NCBI GenBank assembly: GCA_027924585.1
Contig: BSBM01000877.1
Span: 643,001-707,000 of the forward strand
Source of the DNA: Larix kaempferi
Taxonomy: Eukaryota; Streptophyta; Pinopsida; Pinales; Pinaceae
Direction: 5' to 3'
Length of the DNA stretch: 64,000 nucleotides
Shown here piece after piece: positions 10,888-23,132 of this stretch (its first letter is position 1; each line of letters opens with the position of its first letter). The notes beneath the pieces were generated by a model. That model saw only the letters and a list, made by a program, of their open reading frames with translations, had not been told where the DNA came from and ran no database searches. Made by a program: the position numbers and the translations under genes.

Positions 10888-11059
10888 TCTCTCCCTCTCC
10901 TTGTTCTCCCACTCTCTGTGGAAGTTATACTGATCTACTTGTGCTTCGCGCTGCTGCCTAGGCTTGCGGGGATGATGTCTCTGTTTCAAATATAACATAA
11001 ATCAGTCTCATAAGTATACATATAAAAGCATCATACAAGAATTATATCTACTAAGATCA

Positions 11060-12995
11060 AATATTAATTATTATTTTTAAAATGACAAACAATGTACCAA
11101 TATAATCTAAATGCACTGCAAACGGTGCACTTATATACAAACAACACTGCACAACAGTGCGCTCAAATATGTATTGTGCACCGCTATTATATTTCTATAT
11201 ACTAAATTGATTTCAACGGTGTGCCAAATACCTAACACACTGGGATGTTTTATAAATTTGATTCACGGTATGCCTAAATCTCATTAGTGCACTGGTGCAC
11301 TCACGTGTACTAGGCACACCGTTAAACTATGGTTTTCTACTTTTAAAAAAAATAAGTTGTAAATGTCGGTGCATATATTTCAAACATAAGCACCATAAAC
11401 GGTGTGCTTAAATGATCTAAACACACCATCGTTTATTAAATCAATTAATTTTTATTGAAATCTATTCATGGTGCGCCTATGGCACGTTAGAGCACCAGGT
11501 ACCGGTGCACTGATATGCCAAAGGAGCACCATTAAATTAATTTTTTATGTCATTCAAAACTTATATTTTTAGATATATGTGCATTTAGATAGCGTCAATG
11601 CACCGTCAATGGTGTGTTTACGCGATCTAAGAGCGTTGTTGTTTCTGAAATTTTAATGTTGTTATGAGAACATGTCAACGGTGCGCTTGATGCACGACAT
11701 AGCACTGAAAACTAGTGCACTGACGTGACATAAGCACATCATATAAAATTTTTTTTTTGTTTTTATTATTTGTTTACCGGTGCATTTTGCACACTTAAGT
11801 GCACCAGACTACCGATGCTCTTTAGTGAACAACGCATTGGTAAGTAGTTTAATTTTTTAAAAGTAATTTTTCATGATAGAGTGGTGCATTCAATCCATTT
11901 GGTTCACACCACAAGCGATGCTCCCTATAAAATTTTACAGGGTGCACCGTTAAGTGGTCTGAGCCGAACGACTCGAATGCACTGTGCATTTTGTTTTTAA
12001 AGGACAATTTCAAGCTCAATTTAAAAACATAATATGCTAAAAATTTAAATTATGAAGTAAGAATCATTTTACCTATTGAACAGCTCGTTGGGGAGGCATA
12101 TTGGCGATGTATGGAAAATTTCAATTTTTGCGCACTATTTGGAAAAATTAAAACTACAGTCAGTAGCCAATAGGAGTGAGGAATTTGTACACGTGGACCA
12201 TGGATGTGAGGGAATCTAGGTGGGTTAAGTGCAGCACCGGTACATATGGGCTCAAATGCACCGAAGAGGGTAAAAATGAGTTGGCCAAAAGCCATTTTTT
12301 TTATGAAACCATGTTTCTGTGCACTCAACAGTCAGGCGCACCGGTGCGCTCGATGGTTTGGTGCACTAGTACAAGTAGCTGCTAAACTAAAATAATTATT
12401 TTTAATAAAAAACAAAATATTTTCCACTGCATTTTATTTTTTCACATGCACCGGAGCATGTATTGTCATTCAGTGCACCAGTATTAATTTTTAAAAGGTT
12501 GCTTGTTAATAAAATTATATTTTTTAATTTTTATTTTTAATAAAAAAATGCGAGTGCGTTTGTGTATATTACATGCACTGGGCATTTAACAACTAACACA
12601 CTGTTTATATGCTTTACTTAAAATTTTGAGATTTAATATATATATATATATATAGTTCAGTGCATTAGTGTTGATGAGACACACCGTGGTGGTTATTGTT
12701 ATTTAACACACCAAAATGAGGTTTTATCTAAAAGTTAATGTGTTTTTAATAAAATAATAAAATAATTATTTTTTATTAAATGATTACACAGTGTGTTCGT
12801 TTCTACTACATGCACCGGGGCATTTTGGTGTTTGGAAACGCACCGCTTTAGTTCTTGGAAATTATTTTGTTTTGACAATGATGTTTTCTGGTCAAAGTGC
12901 GACATGCTAGGAAACATACTGGTGTGTGTTGTTAACAAAAGCACCGGTGTGTTTTTATCTACTAAATGCACCAAAATAAAAATTTCCGCTAAAAC
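11060..12995. repeat. GTGCAC/GCACCGGTGC-rich domain with a diverged ~205-bp tandem repeat
   Basis: Across ~1.9 kb an AT-rich background is studded with GTGCAC, TGCACC, CGGTGC and GCACCGGTGC-like motifs, roughly every 30-60 bp. Within it, units opening with CACGGTATGCC (11264), CATGGTGCGCC (11467), CAACGGTGCGC (11676) and a weaker GTGGTGCATTC (11881) are spaced 203-209 bp and share later landmarks such as AGTGCACTG and AAGCACCAT. The rightmost part (12000-12995) keeps the motifs but not a clear period. Short ORFs here are by-products. No known element class fits. Confidence 0.65.
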
Positions 12996-13168
12996 CTCTG
13001 ACCGTTCACCTCCGCTATAAATGGATATTTGGGTTCTTTTGTGAGGAGCATATGCTATAACCTTTGCTAAAGGGTCTTTTCCTTGTAATGTAAATTCCTC
13101 ACAAGCCATATCTACGCAATGATTTACTTTCCAGTGGTTAGACTATATCTAAAGGAATCTCTCTTATA
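12996..13168. other. Short flank before the solo LTR
   Basis: Non-coding, with a possible TATA box at 13016. It ends at the target duplication ACAAT (13169-13173). Confidence 0.35.
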
Positions 13169-13173
13169 ACAAT

Positions 13174-13319
13174 TGTTGGAATTCTTAATGATACTGAGAG
13201 GGGGGGATGAATCAATATCATGCACACGTTAGAAAAAATTTCACTTCAAAAAATATGCACCAATTCTTACTTAAATCACAACAATAAAAAGAAACTATGC
13301 ACAGAATATTTGAAAAGTA

Positions 13320-13358
<39 letters not shown>

Positions 13359-13461
13359 AATTGGATTGCATAGATAGATGGGAGACACCAATCTCCAATG
13401 ATGTGAGCACCAAATCACTTAGCAACCAATCCTACATGCAAGCACCAACTCGCTGATTACA
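13174..13461 (+). mobile_element. Left part of a solo LTR, split by a nested element
   Basis: It begins TGTTGGAATTCTTAATG after the target duplication ACAAT (13169-13173). It is interrupted at 13461 by the LARD-like element and resumes at 20926. A (TA)n microsatellite lies at 13324-13354. The motif AGCACCAAC with CCAATCCT recurs on both sides of the interruption, confirming that both parts are one unit. Confidence 0.8.
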
Positions 13462-15557
13462 TGTAATATCCCAACCAAAATATACTAGAATCTCAACTCA
13501 AAATTGTCAATTTTAACTCAGATTTTTACTAGTAAGATTGAGATAACTTATGTAAATTGAACAATGACAATTTCGACCATTGGAAACCCAAACCTAAGGA
13601 TGATAGGGGAACCTTTAGGTTCCTATTATTTTATGGGACAGTGTGCAGCAAAAACATTTTGTCAAAGTTAAAAGGTTTATGGATCCTTTGTACAAAGCAC
13701 GGAGACCATTTATGTTTTGAGCTTCGATTACTATCGAAGTCTACCACAATACTTCTGGGTGCATTCACGTATACAAAATAGATTGGGTTAGGGTGGATAA
13801 TATTAGTTGAACAAAGCATGTTTGGATATCATATGGTTTCAAGAAACAACAAGGAACAACAGATGACAAAGGAATTAATATTTTGAGAGTCGTTATTGTA
13901 GTTTGGAATAAGAGGTTGGATTTCCTATTTCCCTTCCAAATAACTAAATGAACTTCTCTAATTAGTGTTATGAATCTATAATATGATTTATTATTATTCA
14001 AATGACTCGCATTAACTTACAAAATTTAATTTGAGTTCATATAATAGATTATACAGGAAAAACAGTAAAACTAGCTAGTTGGAATGCCTAACTAGTTTGA
14101 CTTCTAAAGGACACAAAAACTGTACTACCTGAACTAAATTTCATTTTTAAACTTGGTATGGATTAATTATGACCTTAATTACCTTCATAAATTTACAGAA
14201 TGACATCTGGATTTATATAACTCATTCTACAACCTTTTTGGAAAAACTACTCAAAATTTCTAGTCTAATGAGCATAGGTAGGAAAATGACTTAATTACTT
14301 GCAGAATTTGAAAGGAATATTTATGAATAATATGAAGGATGGTTAATTATCATAGAATATCCATCATCTTATAGATATTTTTGCAACACCAAAAGGAATC
14401 TAAGGGTCTTAGTAACCCCAGCATGAATTGTGTCTCAGTTACATCAAAGAAAGCTCCATTGGTTGGATTCTGGAATACATAGTGAAGGTAGGTTACGAGA
14501 AGCATGAGTAGACATGATTTAAATTCAGTGATCAGATCTGGAATACTCCTCCATCATTGCATAATTCAAATAAGCACAAGTTGATTCCCATAGAGAATTA
14601 GAGAGAAGGAAGAAGATAGAAGGTTGATGCAGGAGAGGTTCCTTCTTCAATATTTTGGAATTATTCAGGAATTTCAACCCCAACTTGATATCAGCCTTTA
14701 ATGGCTGCAATATGATGTTCAATGGCTGTACAATAGTCTTAATTACCTGCAAGAGAGAGTGGAAGAGATACTGGAACAAAAATGGCTAAGGGGAGCATCA
14801 CCCAAAGCAAGGTTGAGACACATCACTCAACAAGAGAAGCTAAAGCTCTCACATTCAATTACAAAATGGTCAAAAGATGTAAATTGGAGTTTGAATCATT
14901 ATTTTATAGAATTTTAGGGTGATCTGCTGAGAAAGTTGAATAGCTTGGTGACTTGTGAGAACTCTTCTACATGGGCCACCCATGAGTGGATATACTAGCC
15001 TTTCTTTTTCCTTACAATCTTTTCTTTCCTTTAGAAACTGTGCCCCCCCTTTGTCTCAAGATGTTTCCTTCTTTGTTAGAGTTTCTTGCTTTATAAACTG
15101 AGCTTCCTTTTAGAAAATGCGCCCCCCCTTTCTCTCAATATGTTTCCTTCTTTGTTAGAGTTTCCTGCTTTGTAAACTAAGCTCCGTTTTGGAAACTGTG
15201 CCCTCCTTAGCTTTTCCTGGATATTTCTAATTTCTTGCTTTTGGAAACTTCTTACACCTGTTTTCTTTTGATCTGTTTCTAAATCCAACAGGTTTCTTTA
15301 TCCACCTTGCTAATTTCTTGTCCTTGGTTCCAATTTAGCAAGATTATCCTCATGAGAGCGCCCTCTTGGCCCACTTACACAATTTTTAGGAATATTTATT
15401 TACAAAAATAATTTAAAATTAATTAAATTATCTCATCTACTAGACTTAGGCTAATTTTATTCTATGATTACAAAATTGAATAAAATTAATATCCCTAGGG
15501 ACGAATATGTCCCCTTTACCCATGGGAACTGACTGAGTCAAAATTGGGGACATGACA
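13462..15557 (-). repeat. 3' LTR of the LARD-like element
   Basis: 2096 bp. On the minus strand it starts TGTCATGTCCCCAATTTT and ends GGGATATTACA. It pairs with 18823-20920. Confidence 0.85.
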
Positions 15558-16242
15558 AGTCCTCCCTTCCCAAAATTGTATGTCCTCAAGCAATTGAATT
15601 TATGAAGGATGAACCTGTGCACCTTTAAAAAAAATCTCTACTTCCAATCAAAATCATCCGTTGTGCAATTTTGAAGTAGTGGACTCTATGAACCAATTTT
15701 CTACAAGGTTCCACCATGCTTGTTGTTGCTCTACTCTGATTTTAGTTCCCATACTTTTTTTTTCGAAATTCTTCAAACTTGAGCATTTAAAATCAAAATG
15801 ATCCTAGGATCCAAGCTGAACCTCTACAATATCTCTTTAATTGCGAATTTTTAAACTTTCGGATGCAAAGATGAAATCAAGAGAAGAAATTTTGGTTTTC
15901 ACCAATAAGCCAACAACCAGAGATCTGTTCCCAATGAACTGAAACAACAATGCCAGGATCCCATTGCTTTTTTTTCATTCCCATGGAAAGGAATACTTCT
16001 GTAGTCCAACTGTTAGGAAAAATAATTCCTGGATCCCACTGCCCCCACTGCAAGTATCTATATGGTAGTGTTAAAAGTGAAAAAATTCCATCCCATGGAA
16101 TGCAAACATTCCATTGTACAATATGCTTCTTTCCGAGCATTAGTGAAAACCAGAAAGTTCCATCATTATGTAAAATGCAAGGGAAGATGGAAACAACATG
16201 CCACCAAAGAATAAGATCATCTTTAAATAAGCAACTTGGTAA

Positions 16243-18638
16243 CTATGAAATCCCCATCAAAATATGCAACTCTCCAATGTAGGGTTGAATCAAAGGAAGA
16301 CTATACATCACCAAATATCCCTTCAAAGAGGGAGGCCAAAATTCAACAAGTCTTTCCTTTCCAACTAAAGGGTTCTTATGTGACCAATGCAAACAAGAAG
16401 CAAAGATGTCATCCACGAAACTCAAATGACAATGGTGAGGATCCCATGTACTATAATGCTGCTCCAAAAGATAATTAGTTATATCAAAGTCAACCATGTG
16501 TATGTCTTCCTCAAATAAAGAGATATCATGATCTCTATGGAGCCCAACAGGTGATTCCCTCTTCAACCAATGGCTCAACCCTCTTCCATTGATCCAAGGG
16601 TGCAAGACTCCATCAAATGACCCACACATTGAAGATAAGTGTAGATCCGATGTCTTCTTGTCAAAAGAAGCCACAAAAATAGGCATGGACTGCCTCAACT
16701 GGTGTTGGGAAGGGAACATATCATCTGTATCAATTATAGGAGCCTCATGCTCCTCATGTGGCACAAAAAGAGAGAATCCCTTTACCCACTTTTCATCCCT
16801 ATGTGTGCTGGATGCCATAGGTGTGTGGAATGAAGGACAGTGACCCAACTCTTGTAAATAATCATTCATCTCACTTGTGGTTGGCTCAATCAAGGTGATA
16901 TCATGTGCCTCTTCCAAAACCATGCAAATCCCTCCTAGAGGCAACTCATAATATTTCTAGAAATAAACAGGTGCTTGTCTTCAATTTGCTCGTCTTCCAA
17001 CTCCTCAAGTACATGCAAATAAAACTGTAGTTCATGTTCCACAATCACATGAATTTCTCTTTCTGCATCATGTATGCAATCCTCCATATAATAATGACTT
17101 TCTCCAATGTAGGGATTGAACTGTGGTTCTTGCAACTTCCCATGTAGTTGCTCAACATACTACTCAGCTTCTTGAAGGGCTCTGGGAGTATTATTCAAAG
17201 AATCCTGGGTGGATTCCAAATCAAGGCTGAGCTTGTCAATATTTTCTTCACCCCTCAAGGATGTGCCATGATACAACTCTGCAAGCTCCAGTAAAATATC
17301 TCTATCAGAAAGCAACTGAGAAAAATTTCCTCCTAGGCTTCCTATTGCTTCCCGAATGTGCACAAAATATTCAACAGAGGGTTGCTCCTCCATTGATGCA
17401 GTTCTCCAACAACAGTGAGAGATAAAATAATAAATTTCATGGAGGTTGTCCCGGGCCTCCTTGATATTTCCCTCACTCATTTTCAATGGCCCAATCATGG
17501 AAATTTTTTTTGGCTGGTGAACCTCCTCTTCTGCTTGTCGCAATTCAATCTCCTTTGATTCATGAACCCCAATAATGTAGGACTCAACCAAGCCAATATT
17601 CCCACTAGAAGTGGCTTCAATCTGGGGCTGCAACAAAGACATACAAAAATAAGAATTGCAGCCATACCTTTGTGCCCAATTCTTATCCTCATGTGACAGC
17701 CTTATGTCAGCAGGCTTCTTCTCCAAATTTTCTGATTCACACCCTACTGATGTGTGCTTGTTTTCTGCTTCCCGATGAAGCTTGAGAGGTGACTATAAAT
17801 ATGATTCATGTCCATCCTTTGGATCAGATCCAAAATATTTCTTATCACTACTGACAAAATCATCATCCCTTTTTATGATTTTGAGATCACCCACAAAGAA
17901 ACTAGGAGTGATTTCACCTTCCACATTGCCAACAACCAGATGTTGGACTGTTGGATATTCAACTGTGCATGGACCTTCTTCATCTTTTTTCGATGAACGA
18001 TTTGGTAACTCATCAACCTTATGGATGCTGCAAATAGGATGATTTATATTTGCAGGTTCTTCTCCATTGATATCACCTTGCAGTGACTCATGCTCCTCCA
18101 ATGATTAATCTCCATTACTACATTCATAGTTAACACCAAAAATTTGAGCCTCCATACCGAAGGACTCAACCATGCCAACCTTCTCACTGTAAGTGGCTGC
18201 CATATCAGAATGAAACCAAGGGATACAAAAATCAGAAATGTGGCAATACCTTTGTATCATGTCTTTATCTTCATGTGGTGGGTCTATGGTGGCTTGTCCT
18301 TCCACCAAATATTCTAGTTCACATCCCACTGATGTGTGCTTGTCTTCTGCTTCATTGGGTAGCTCAAGTGGTGACTGTGAATCTATTTTATGTTCTTCTT
18401 TTGGATCTTGATTTTATAAGAAAATTGGTGAAGTTTCCTCCTTGTTTTCCTTAGGATCAGCATTCTTGGAGACTCCTCCTGAAGAGGATCCAAAAATTCT
18501 CATCAAGTAGGAGGCAACTGAATCCCATGTATAGTCCTCTATTTTGTCTCCTCTAGGTTTCTTTCGATCCTCAGTAAATTTAGACCTTGGTGGACAAGGG
18601 ATAATGTCCTCATCATATATATGGTCGCAAAATTAACC
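16243..18638 (-). pseudogene. Decayed unknown ORF inside the LARD-like element
   Basis: One minus-strand frame runs from about 18638 down to 16935 with stops at 18414 (TAA), 18105 (TAA), 17793, 17160 and 16935 (all TAG). A shifted frame then continues from 16944 to 16243 (233 codons). The product would be acidic and hydrophilic. A module appears twice: HEDKDMIQRY followed by SDFC (near 18250) and HEDKNWAQRY followed by SYFC (near 17680), each next to TSVGCE and VES motifs, showing an internal duplication with ~570 bp spacing. Just upstream, near 18700-18800, another frame reads KLTVEEYC. No domain is recognised. It may be an element-specific accessory protein or captured host sequence. Confidence 0.55.
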
Positions 18639-18809
18639 ATATTCATATCGAGGGAGGCCTCCATCTATGTAGAGGATATCTGCTTCCTATATGGCTCGAA
18701 CTCTTCATCTTCAATGACTGGAACTAGTCTCATAGCTACAAATTTGAGTTATGATCTGCAATATTCTTCAACAGTGAGCTTCTTTCTTTCCACAAGGGTG
18801 GATTAAAGT

Positions 18810-18821
18810 GCTCTGATAACA
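18810..18821 (-). promoter_or_regulatory. Primer-binding site of the LARD-like element
   Basis: On the minus strand it reads TGTTATCAGAGC, one mismatch from the initiator-Met complement, one base inside the 5' LTR (18823). It fixes the orientation of the element. Confidence 0.75.
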
Positions 18822-18822
18822 C

Positions 18823-20920
18823 TGTAATATCCCAGGAAAAATATATTGGAATCTCAACTCAAAATTGTCAATTTTAACTCAGATTTTTACTAGTAAGATT
18901 GAGACAACTTATGTAAATTGAACCATGACAATTCTGACCACTGGAAACCCAAACCCAAGGATGATAGGGGAACCTTTAGGTTCTGATTTCTGTATAGGAC
19001 AATGTGTAGCAGAAAAAAATTTCATAGGGAAATTTTTTATGGATCCTTTGTACAAATCACGGAGACCATTTGTGTTTCGAGCTTCGGCTACTGCCGAAGT
19101 CTACCGCAATACTTATGGGTGCATCCGCGTATACAAACTAGATCAGGTCAAGGTGGATAATATTAGATGAAATAATCATGTTTGGAGATCATATGGTGTC
19201 AAGCAACAACAAGGAACAACAAATGACAAAGGAATTAAGATTTGGGGAATTGGTACTGCAGTTTGGAATAATAGGTTGGATTTCCTATTTTCCTTCCAAA
19301 GAACTAAATTAAATTCTATAATTAGTGTTATGAAGTTGGAATATGATTCATTATTATCCAAATAACTCAAAAAAACTTACATAATTGAATTTGATTTCAT
19401 ATAATATATTTTACAGGCAAAATAGTAAAACTAGCTAGTTGGACTGCCTAACTAGTTCGACTTCTAGTGGACACAAACACTGTACTAACTGAAATAAATT
19501 GAATTATGAAACTTGGTATGTATTAATTATGAACATAATGACCTGCATAACTTTACATAATTAAATATTCATTTATATAACTCATTTTACAACCTTTTCG
19601 GAAAAACTAGTCAAAATTTCTAGTCTAATGAGCATAGGTAGGAAAATGACTTAATTACTTGCAGAATTTGAAAGGAATATTTATGAATAATATTAAGGAT
19701 GGTTTATCATAGAATAAAAATAATATTAGAAATATTTTTTCTGCACCAAAATGAATCTAAGGGTCTTAGTAACCCCCAACATGAACTGTGTCTCAGTTAC
19801 ATCAAAGAAAGCTCCATTGGTTGGAGTCTAGAATACATAGTGAAGGTAGGTTCCGAGCATAATGATTCAACCTGATGTAACTTCAATGCGAATATATGGA
19901 ATCCTACTCCATCATGGAAGAATTCTAATAATCACAGATTGATGCCCACAAGGAATTAGAGAGAAGGAAGTAGATAGAAGGTTGATGCAAGAGAGGTTCC
20001 TTCTTCAATATTTTGGGATTCTTCAAGGAATTTCGACCCCAACTTGATATCATAATTTAATGGCTGAAAGATGATCTTCAATGTATGTACAATAGTCTTC
20101 AGTACCTGCAAGAGAGAGTGGAAGAAATATTGGTACAATAAGGGCTAAGAGGAGCATCACCCAAAGCAAGGTTGAGGCAATACATCACTCAACAAGAGAA
20201 GCTAAATCTCTCACATTCAATTACAAAATGGTCAAAAGATGTGAATTGGAGTTTGAATCATTATTTTATAGAATTTTAGGGTGACCTGATGAGCAAGTTG
20301 AATAGCTTGGTGACCTCTGAGAACCCTTCCACATGGGCCACCCATGAGTGGATATACTTTCCTTGCTTTTTCCTTACAAGCTTTTATTTCCTTTAGAAAC
20401 TGCACCCCCCCTTTGTCTGAAGGTTTCCTTCTTTGTTAGAGTTTCTTTCTTTGTAAACTGAGCTCCCTTTTAGAAAATGCACCCCGCATTTGTCTCAAAA
20501 ATTTTCCTTCTTTGTTAGAGTTTCTTGCTTTGTAAAGTGAGCTCCCTTTTGGAAACCGCACCCTCCTTAGCTTTTCCTGGATATTTCTAATTTCCTGCTT
20601 TTGGAAACTTCTTACACCTACTTGCTTTTGATATTTTTCTAAATCCAACAGGTTGCTTTAGCCACCTTGCTAATTTCTTGTCCTCAGTTCCAATTTAGAA
20701 ATCTTATCCTCATCACGAGGGCGCCCTCTTGGCCCACTTACACAATTTTTAGGAATATTTATTTATAAAAATAATTTAAAATTAATTAAATTATCTCATC
20801 TACTAGAATTAGGCTAATTTTATTATATGATTACCAAATTGAATAAAATTAATATCCCTAGGGAAAAATTTGTCCCCTTTACCCATGTGAATTGACTAAG
20901 TAAAAATTGGGGACATGACA
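18823..20920 (-). repeat. 5' LTR of the LARD-like element
   Basis: 2098 bp, partner of 13462-15557 along its full length. On the plus strand both start TGTAATATCCC and end GGGGACATGACA. Confidence 0.85.
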
Positions 20921-20925
20921 TTACA

Positions 20926-21682
20926 AGCACCAACCTGTGAGGACACCAATCCTCTGCACAAGCACCAACTTGTTGATACAGGCTCCAACCTATGAGGACA
21001 CTAATCCTATGCATAAGCACCAATTTGTTGTGTTCAAGAACCAACATGAGAGGAGACTGCAATCTCCTTTCCTTGCCCTATCCTACCACCCTGAGATATA
21101 GAAGTATGTGTTATTCTATCTCTTTGCCTTCTGATTTGTGCAAACAACTTCACTCTTGTCTTGTTCAGTGTTTCATTTTCATGTGCACTTGTGCATTCTA
21201 CCTCATCTCTGTGCAACTGTTCTGCTTCTTACACTACTGCACTTACCTCGGTCTCTTCTCTTGTTCCTTTGTTGTATATTCTGCTACTGCTCTGATCTAT
21301 CTCATTGCTCTGATCCTGCACACTTCTTCAATCTGTAATGCTATAGTTCTGCACTCTATTTTGATCATCTTCTGCACAATCAGATCTGCGCACTCATATG
21401 TGCACACTTAACACAAACCATCCTTATCCTCTAAGCCCCAAAAATTTATCTTCTACTTGAAATTGGCACACTTACTCAAAGATCCATACTTGCTTGGATG
21501 GATAATTGAATAGATTGATTACTTCCTTTATTTATACGAGTGTTGAGTCACTTCTTAGGCCAACAAAATATTGTATAGTAAGGCCAACTCATTATGTTGA
21601 TTGTACTCCTTGTTTTATGGCATAGACGAGCTAACGTGATGGTTGTAATCCCACTTGCCTTGGAATCAATGAAAACTTTTCA
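20926..21682 (+). mobile_element. Right part of the split solo LTR
   Basis: It resumes after the second TTACA with AGCACCAACCTGTGAGG and ends AAAACTTTTCA. The following ACAAT (21683-21687) matches the duplication at 13169-13173, so the whole 13174-21682 unit minus the nested element is a solo LTR of about 1.05 kb with TG...CA ends. Three to four copies of an AGCACCAAC...CCAATCCT unit sit near its left side. Confidence 0.8.
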
Positions 21683-21687
21683 ACAAT

Positions 21688-21864
21688 GGGTTAGGGGTAG
21701 GGGGAGTATGAGAGAGAGAGAGAGAGAGAGATGGGGTATGGTTAATGGTAAGGGCGATGAGATTAGGAGAGATAGAGAGAGATGGGGGTTATGTGTAGGG
21801 ATCAGTAAGAGAGAGAGAGAGAGGAGGAGAGTAGGGGTAGGGGGATGAGGAGTGGGGGGTTGGG

Positions 21865-21904
<40 letters not shown>

Positions 21905-21952
21905 TGGGGGTGATTAGTGGTGAGAGTAGGAGGGGGGTTAGGGAAGAGAGGG
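21688..21952. repeat. G/GA-rich purine tract, left of the Copia element
   Basis: 265 bp almost entirely of purines on the plus strand, with several (GA)n runs and G runs. The segment 21834-21950 recurs right after the Copia 3' LTR (29451-29566). It is not coding. Confidence 0.8.
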
Positions 21953-22558
21953 GGTTGATGTATATGTAACTTCGGAATGTATTTCATCTGTATATTATAT
22001 ATATTTATTGTACCCTTATAAGAGATGTGTTATTCCTCTATAAGGAAGTGTCGTCATGTGGATTGACAAGTGTCGCAAGTGTGTGTACTTGCCGATGGGT
22101 TATTAGACCACCTTATGGGGTCGGCCCTGATTAATATATAATATAATGTGGGTGTATCAAAGTAGACAAGTCGGCCCCAGTAGGTCACTGGGAAAAAAGG
22201 TGAGTATAAATAGAGATAGGAGATCTCTATTTTACTCACTCGGAAAAGTAACTATCTCTCTCTCTGAAAAGTGGCGCACTAGTGAGGAGGAGGAGGATCA
22301 TCTGCTAGGAGACTATCTCAGTGTTATTTGGTTGTATTTTGGTTGAGCCATTGCTCTCTCTATCTCTGAGGAAGTTGTGGGGTTTTTCACCTTAGGGTTT
22401 TCCCCATGGAAACTTTGTGTCTATTGTCTCTATGCTTTTGATTCTTGTGATGCTTGTGATGCTTGTCATATTATGATTGTCATGCATTGATATACTGTAG
22501 ATGTTATTCTCTCAGCAAATATCCTATAGTATTGTGATTTAATACTGAAAATTTAACA
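21953..22558 (+). repeat. 5' LTR of the intact Copia element
   Basis: It runs to CTGAAAATTTAACA directly before the primer-binding site. A TATA box, TATAAATAG, is at 22205-22213. Related LTRs occur at 8996, 28843 and (reverse) 48580. Confidence 0.92.
22205..22213 (+). promoter_or_regulatory. TATA box of the Copia 5' LTR
   Basis: TATAAATAG is conserved in all four related LTRs of the window. It is followed by CT-rich transcribed sequence, and transcription probably starts shortly after it. Confidence 0.65.
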
Positions 22559-22570
22559 TGGTATCAGAGC
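22559..22570 (+). promoter_or_regulatory. Primer-binding site of the intact Copia element
   Basis: TGGTATCAGAGC follows the LTR end and is complementary to the 3' end of initiator Met tRNA. A 562-bp leader separates it from the gag-pol ATG. Confidence 0.88.
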
Positions 22571-23132
22571 TTAACTGAGAAGAAGACATTTTGCAGTGAC
22601 GGAAGCTTGTATTCCTTGTTTATTGGGTTTCTCTCCACAGATTTTTGAAATTCAGTATAGTAGATTGGATCTACTCATCAAGGCGCATCTATCTGTCCAA
22701 TCAAAATTCAGTTCCAAGCATTTTCAGATTTGGCCCTAAAAATTAGGGTTTCCACAAAAATAGGAATTTCTGGAAACTGAAGGCACAGCTGGAAGCTCCT
22801 TGCAAAAATCGAAGGTTTGAGCTTTGGATCGAGATTTTTGGCTGGGTAGATCTCCGGGAAACTCAAACCCTAATTCAGGGCTCTCCCTAGTGAACCCGGG
22901 AGGACAAAAAGGCAATTTTGAAGGGCAAGACCTTGCTGATATCAAATTCTGAATGTACTAGGCTGATCAGCTCTCCAAGGCGCATCTTTCTATCCTTTCG
23001 GAATTTTGAAATTCACATTTTGAATTTTTAGGGTTTCTCTGACAAACCCTAATCCGGGACCAGATCCAGTTTTCAGCACTTCAAGTGGTAAGTCCTAAAT
23101 CTTTTCTATTTTCATTTGAAGTACTCTTAAAG

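Larger units (their letters stand above)
13462..20920 (-). mobile_element. LARD-like LTR retrotransposon, minus strand, 7.46 kb
   Basis: Two 2.1-kb LTRs flank a 3.27-kb interior. A perfect 5-bp target duplication, TTACA, is present at 13457-13461 and 20921-20925. The primer-binding site lies beside the right LTR (reverse complement TGTTATCAGAGC at 18810-18821, one mismatch to the iMet type), and a purine tract lies beside the left LTR (reverse complement GGGAAGGGAGGACT). The element therefore reads on the minus strand. The interior has no gag, protease, RT or integrase motif. Large LTRs with a non-coding or unrelated interior define LARD elements, so enzymes must come from a partner. LTRs differ noticeably, so the insertion is not recent. 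Confidence 0.85.

Noticed and set aside
12735-13109. 124-codon minus-strand ORF and its plus-strand shadow
   Set aside because: It lies in the GTGCAC-rich repeat domain; the apparent coding is a by-product of the repeated motif.
14525-14779. Minus-strand ORF in the LARD 3' LTR
   Set aside because: Its counterpart in the other LTR (19956-20138) is broken and different in length, so it is not a conserved gene.
16380-16420. FVDD in the LARD minus-strand ORF, like an RT active site
   Set aside because: No other RT motif surrounds it and the context is hydrophilic; a chance match.
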